From Porticoccaceae bacterium (GTDB lineage Bacteria > Pseudomonadota > Gammaproteobacteria > Pseudomonadales > Porticoccaceae): DNA of 5,000 bases. The notes below the pieces were generated by a model. The model saw only the letters and a list, made by a program, of their open reading frames with translations. It was not told the DNA's origin and made no database searches. A program made the translations under genes and the position numbers. Numbering within the stretch: position 1 is the stretch's first letter; each line of letters opens with the position of its first letter. Below, piece by piece: positions 3,794-5,000 of this stretch. Location: the NCBI GenBank assembly GCA_023255165.1, contig JALRJD010000243.1:1-5000 (forward strand). Direction: 5' to 3'.

Positions 3794-5000
3794 TTAGCGA
3801 ATTTCTCGCCATGGCGTGTGGCGATTGCGACCAGAATCCTCGAGTATCGATTCCAGGTTTCCTTTTGATGTGGTGACATATTTAGATTCGGTGCGGCCAT
3901 CAGGATGGTTGACAATGCCTGGCCGTGAGAGGATGCCGGCATTGGTGCGTTGAACACCGGAGCCGTGAACAAAGTCATCGACACCATCGCCGTCAATATC
4001 ACCGATGTTAATCATATCGGCATTGTTAAATTGACGATCTTTATTAAAGTCGAATACAGACTCGTCCAGGCGCCCACCATCGGCTGCGTCCACTTCCATC
4101 AGCCAGCTACTGCCTTCTCCGGCACAGGGATCGCTGGCTGGCGTCAAAGTAACAAAAATAACCCTGCCATCACGCAGAGTGGGCGCCTGTTGAATACGTT
4201 CTCCCGATTCGGGAAGGTCGATATACCAACCCAGTTTCTCACTGGCTGTAATCGGGTTAGTGCCGTCATCCCATTCAATTGCGTTATCAGAAACCACTCT
4301 GGCGAGCAGGTCGGTGGAGGCAGTGGTATGCGTTGTTATTGTTTGCTCAAGTAATCTGGACCGATTGAAGCCGTTGGTATTGTTGCTGTTGCGATCCCAG
4401 ATTGCATAAAAAGTTTGCTGACTGCTGTCGATCAAATCGCTTTTACCTAAATACTGGCCGGTCCCGAAATAAACCATATAGCCATCCGAAGTAGGGTGGC
4501 TTTTAACTTTCAGATCGGATGTGATCGGCTGTGCCTCGCCGGCTATTTCGGCAACAAACAACGGTTGCGGATTGCTTGCGGAACCATAATCACTTGCCCA
4601 GGTGTTGCTGTTACTGCTGGAGAGGTCGAAAGCCCAGATGTTGCCAAACAAGTCAGCCGCATAGAGACGGTCAACAATAAAATCACCGTTCTCATCGACT
4701 GCACTGGTGCCTATGATTCCGTTGGGTCGCGACAGCCCCTTGGGATCATCTGCGGAGCCAATTTTGGTGTCGAGCTTTTTAATCAGGCTGCCATCTTCAG
4801 CATCGAGAATAAACACGACAGCATTTCCCGTGCTGCTGGCATTGCCGTCGGCTTCGGTCGAGTTGATTCCGTTGCCAACGATGACACCCCATCTGCCGTT
4901 GGCAAGACGCACCAGTGATGGTCGGGAAAAACTGTAGCCCAGATCTGCATCATCCTGGTCGGTAAATTCCCAGCGCGCGATCGAGGCCGCATTGGTTTCT
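3794..5000 (-). CDS. pilY1: PilY1 pilus adhesin, C-terminal part (5' end outside window)
   Basis: PilY1 is the large tip-associated protein of type IV pili, needed for pilus assembly, adhesion and surface sensing. Only the last 401 residues are visible. The reading frame stays open to base 5000, and a GTG at 4912 is an internal codon, not the start. Hallmarks of the PilC/PilY1 beta-propeller appear in order: WEFTDQDDADLGYSFSRPS (visible residues 10-28), LANGRWGVIVGNGINS, FILDAEDG, DRLYAADLFGNIWAFDLS (about 110-127) and VYFGTGQYLG (about 176-185). DPCAGEGSSWLMEVDAADGG and the closing WREI follow. Three calcium-loop-like motifs lie at 102-110, 317-328 and 334-342. The first corresponds in context to the calcium site known from P. 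aeruginosa PilY1, next to the LYAxDLFGN strand. No RGD motif is seen in the visible part. The TAA at 3794-3796 is followed closely by pilY2. Confidence 0.95.
   Translation of the reverse strand, partial: ETNAASIARWEFTDQDDADLGYSFSRPSLVRLANGRWGVIVGNGINSTEADGNASSTGNAVVFILDAEDGSLIKKLDTKIGSADDPKGLSRPNGIIGTSAVDENGDFIVDRLYAADLFGNIWAFDLSSSNSNTWASDYGSASNPQPLFVAEIAGEAQPITSDLKVKSHPTSDGYMVYFGTGQYLGKSDLIDSSQQTFYAIWDRNSNNTNGFNRSRLLEQTITTHTTASTDLLARVVSDNAIEWDDGTNPITASEKLGWYIDLPESGERIQQAPTLRDGRVIFVTLTPASDPCAGEGSSWLMEVDAADGGRLDESVFDFNKDRQFNNADMINIGDIDGDGVDDFVHGSGVQRTNAGILSRPGIVNHPDGRTESKYVTTSKGNLESILEDSGRNRHTPWREIR

Noticed and set aside
3769..4002. Minus-strand 77-codon frame overlapping the pilY1 end
   Set aside because: It lies in another frame inside pilY1 and pilY2, both of which have clear domains. 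No ribosome binding site supports it.
4496..4918. Plus-strand 140-codon frame
   Set aside because: It is antisense to conserved PilY1 propeller sequence and has no family resemblance.

Overview
The window looks like a chromosomal segment from a Gram-negative gammaproteobacterium. Three things support this: an RsmJ-type 16S rRNA methyltransferase, an outer-membrane-type lipoprotein, and a pilY1-pilY2-pilE cluster in the order of the Pseudomonas-type minor pilin operon. A marine Cellvibrionales-like relative would fit, but that is a guess from general resemblance, not a computed placement.

Layout. Positions 1-259 hold no gene I can support. They carry a perfect DnaA-box sequence with degenerate neighbours, and a palindrome resembling an NtrC site. 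On the minus strand, 260-706 encodes a small leucine-rich-repeat lipoprotein. A 184-bp divergent intergenic region (707-890) separates it from rsmJ on the plus strand (891-1829). rsmJ converges with a minus-strand EamA-family ten-helix transporter gene (1851-2726), leaving only 21 bp between the stop codons. Positions 2727-2986 are non-coding apart from a possible 19-codon ORF, an 11-bp-period direct repeat and a small hairpin. From 2987 to the right edge, three tightly packed minus-strand genes form the end of a type IV pilus minor pilin operon. In transcription order these are pilY1 (5' end off the window), pilY2 and pilE.

How the genes work together. PilY1 is the pilus-associated adhesin and tip protein, and PilE is a minor pilin thought to link it to the fibre. 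PilY2 is a small exported accessory protein encoded between them. Calcium-loop-like motifs occur in PilY1 and, unusually, an EF-hand-like loop occurs at the C terminus of PilE. RsmJ, the lipoprotein and the EamA transporter appear to be independent housekeeping or accessory units.

No wholly new system is evident. The most notable points are a four-copy 18-bp in-frame minisatellite inside rsmJ, the EF-hand-like loop in a cysteine-free PilE, and the unusual pilE start region, where a strong ribosome-binding sequence is followed by ATA rather than ATG.
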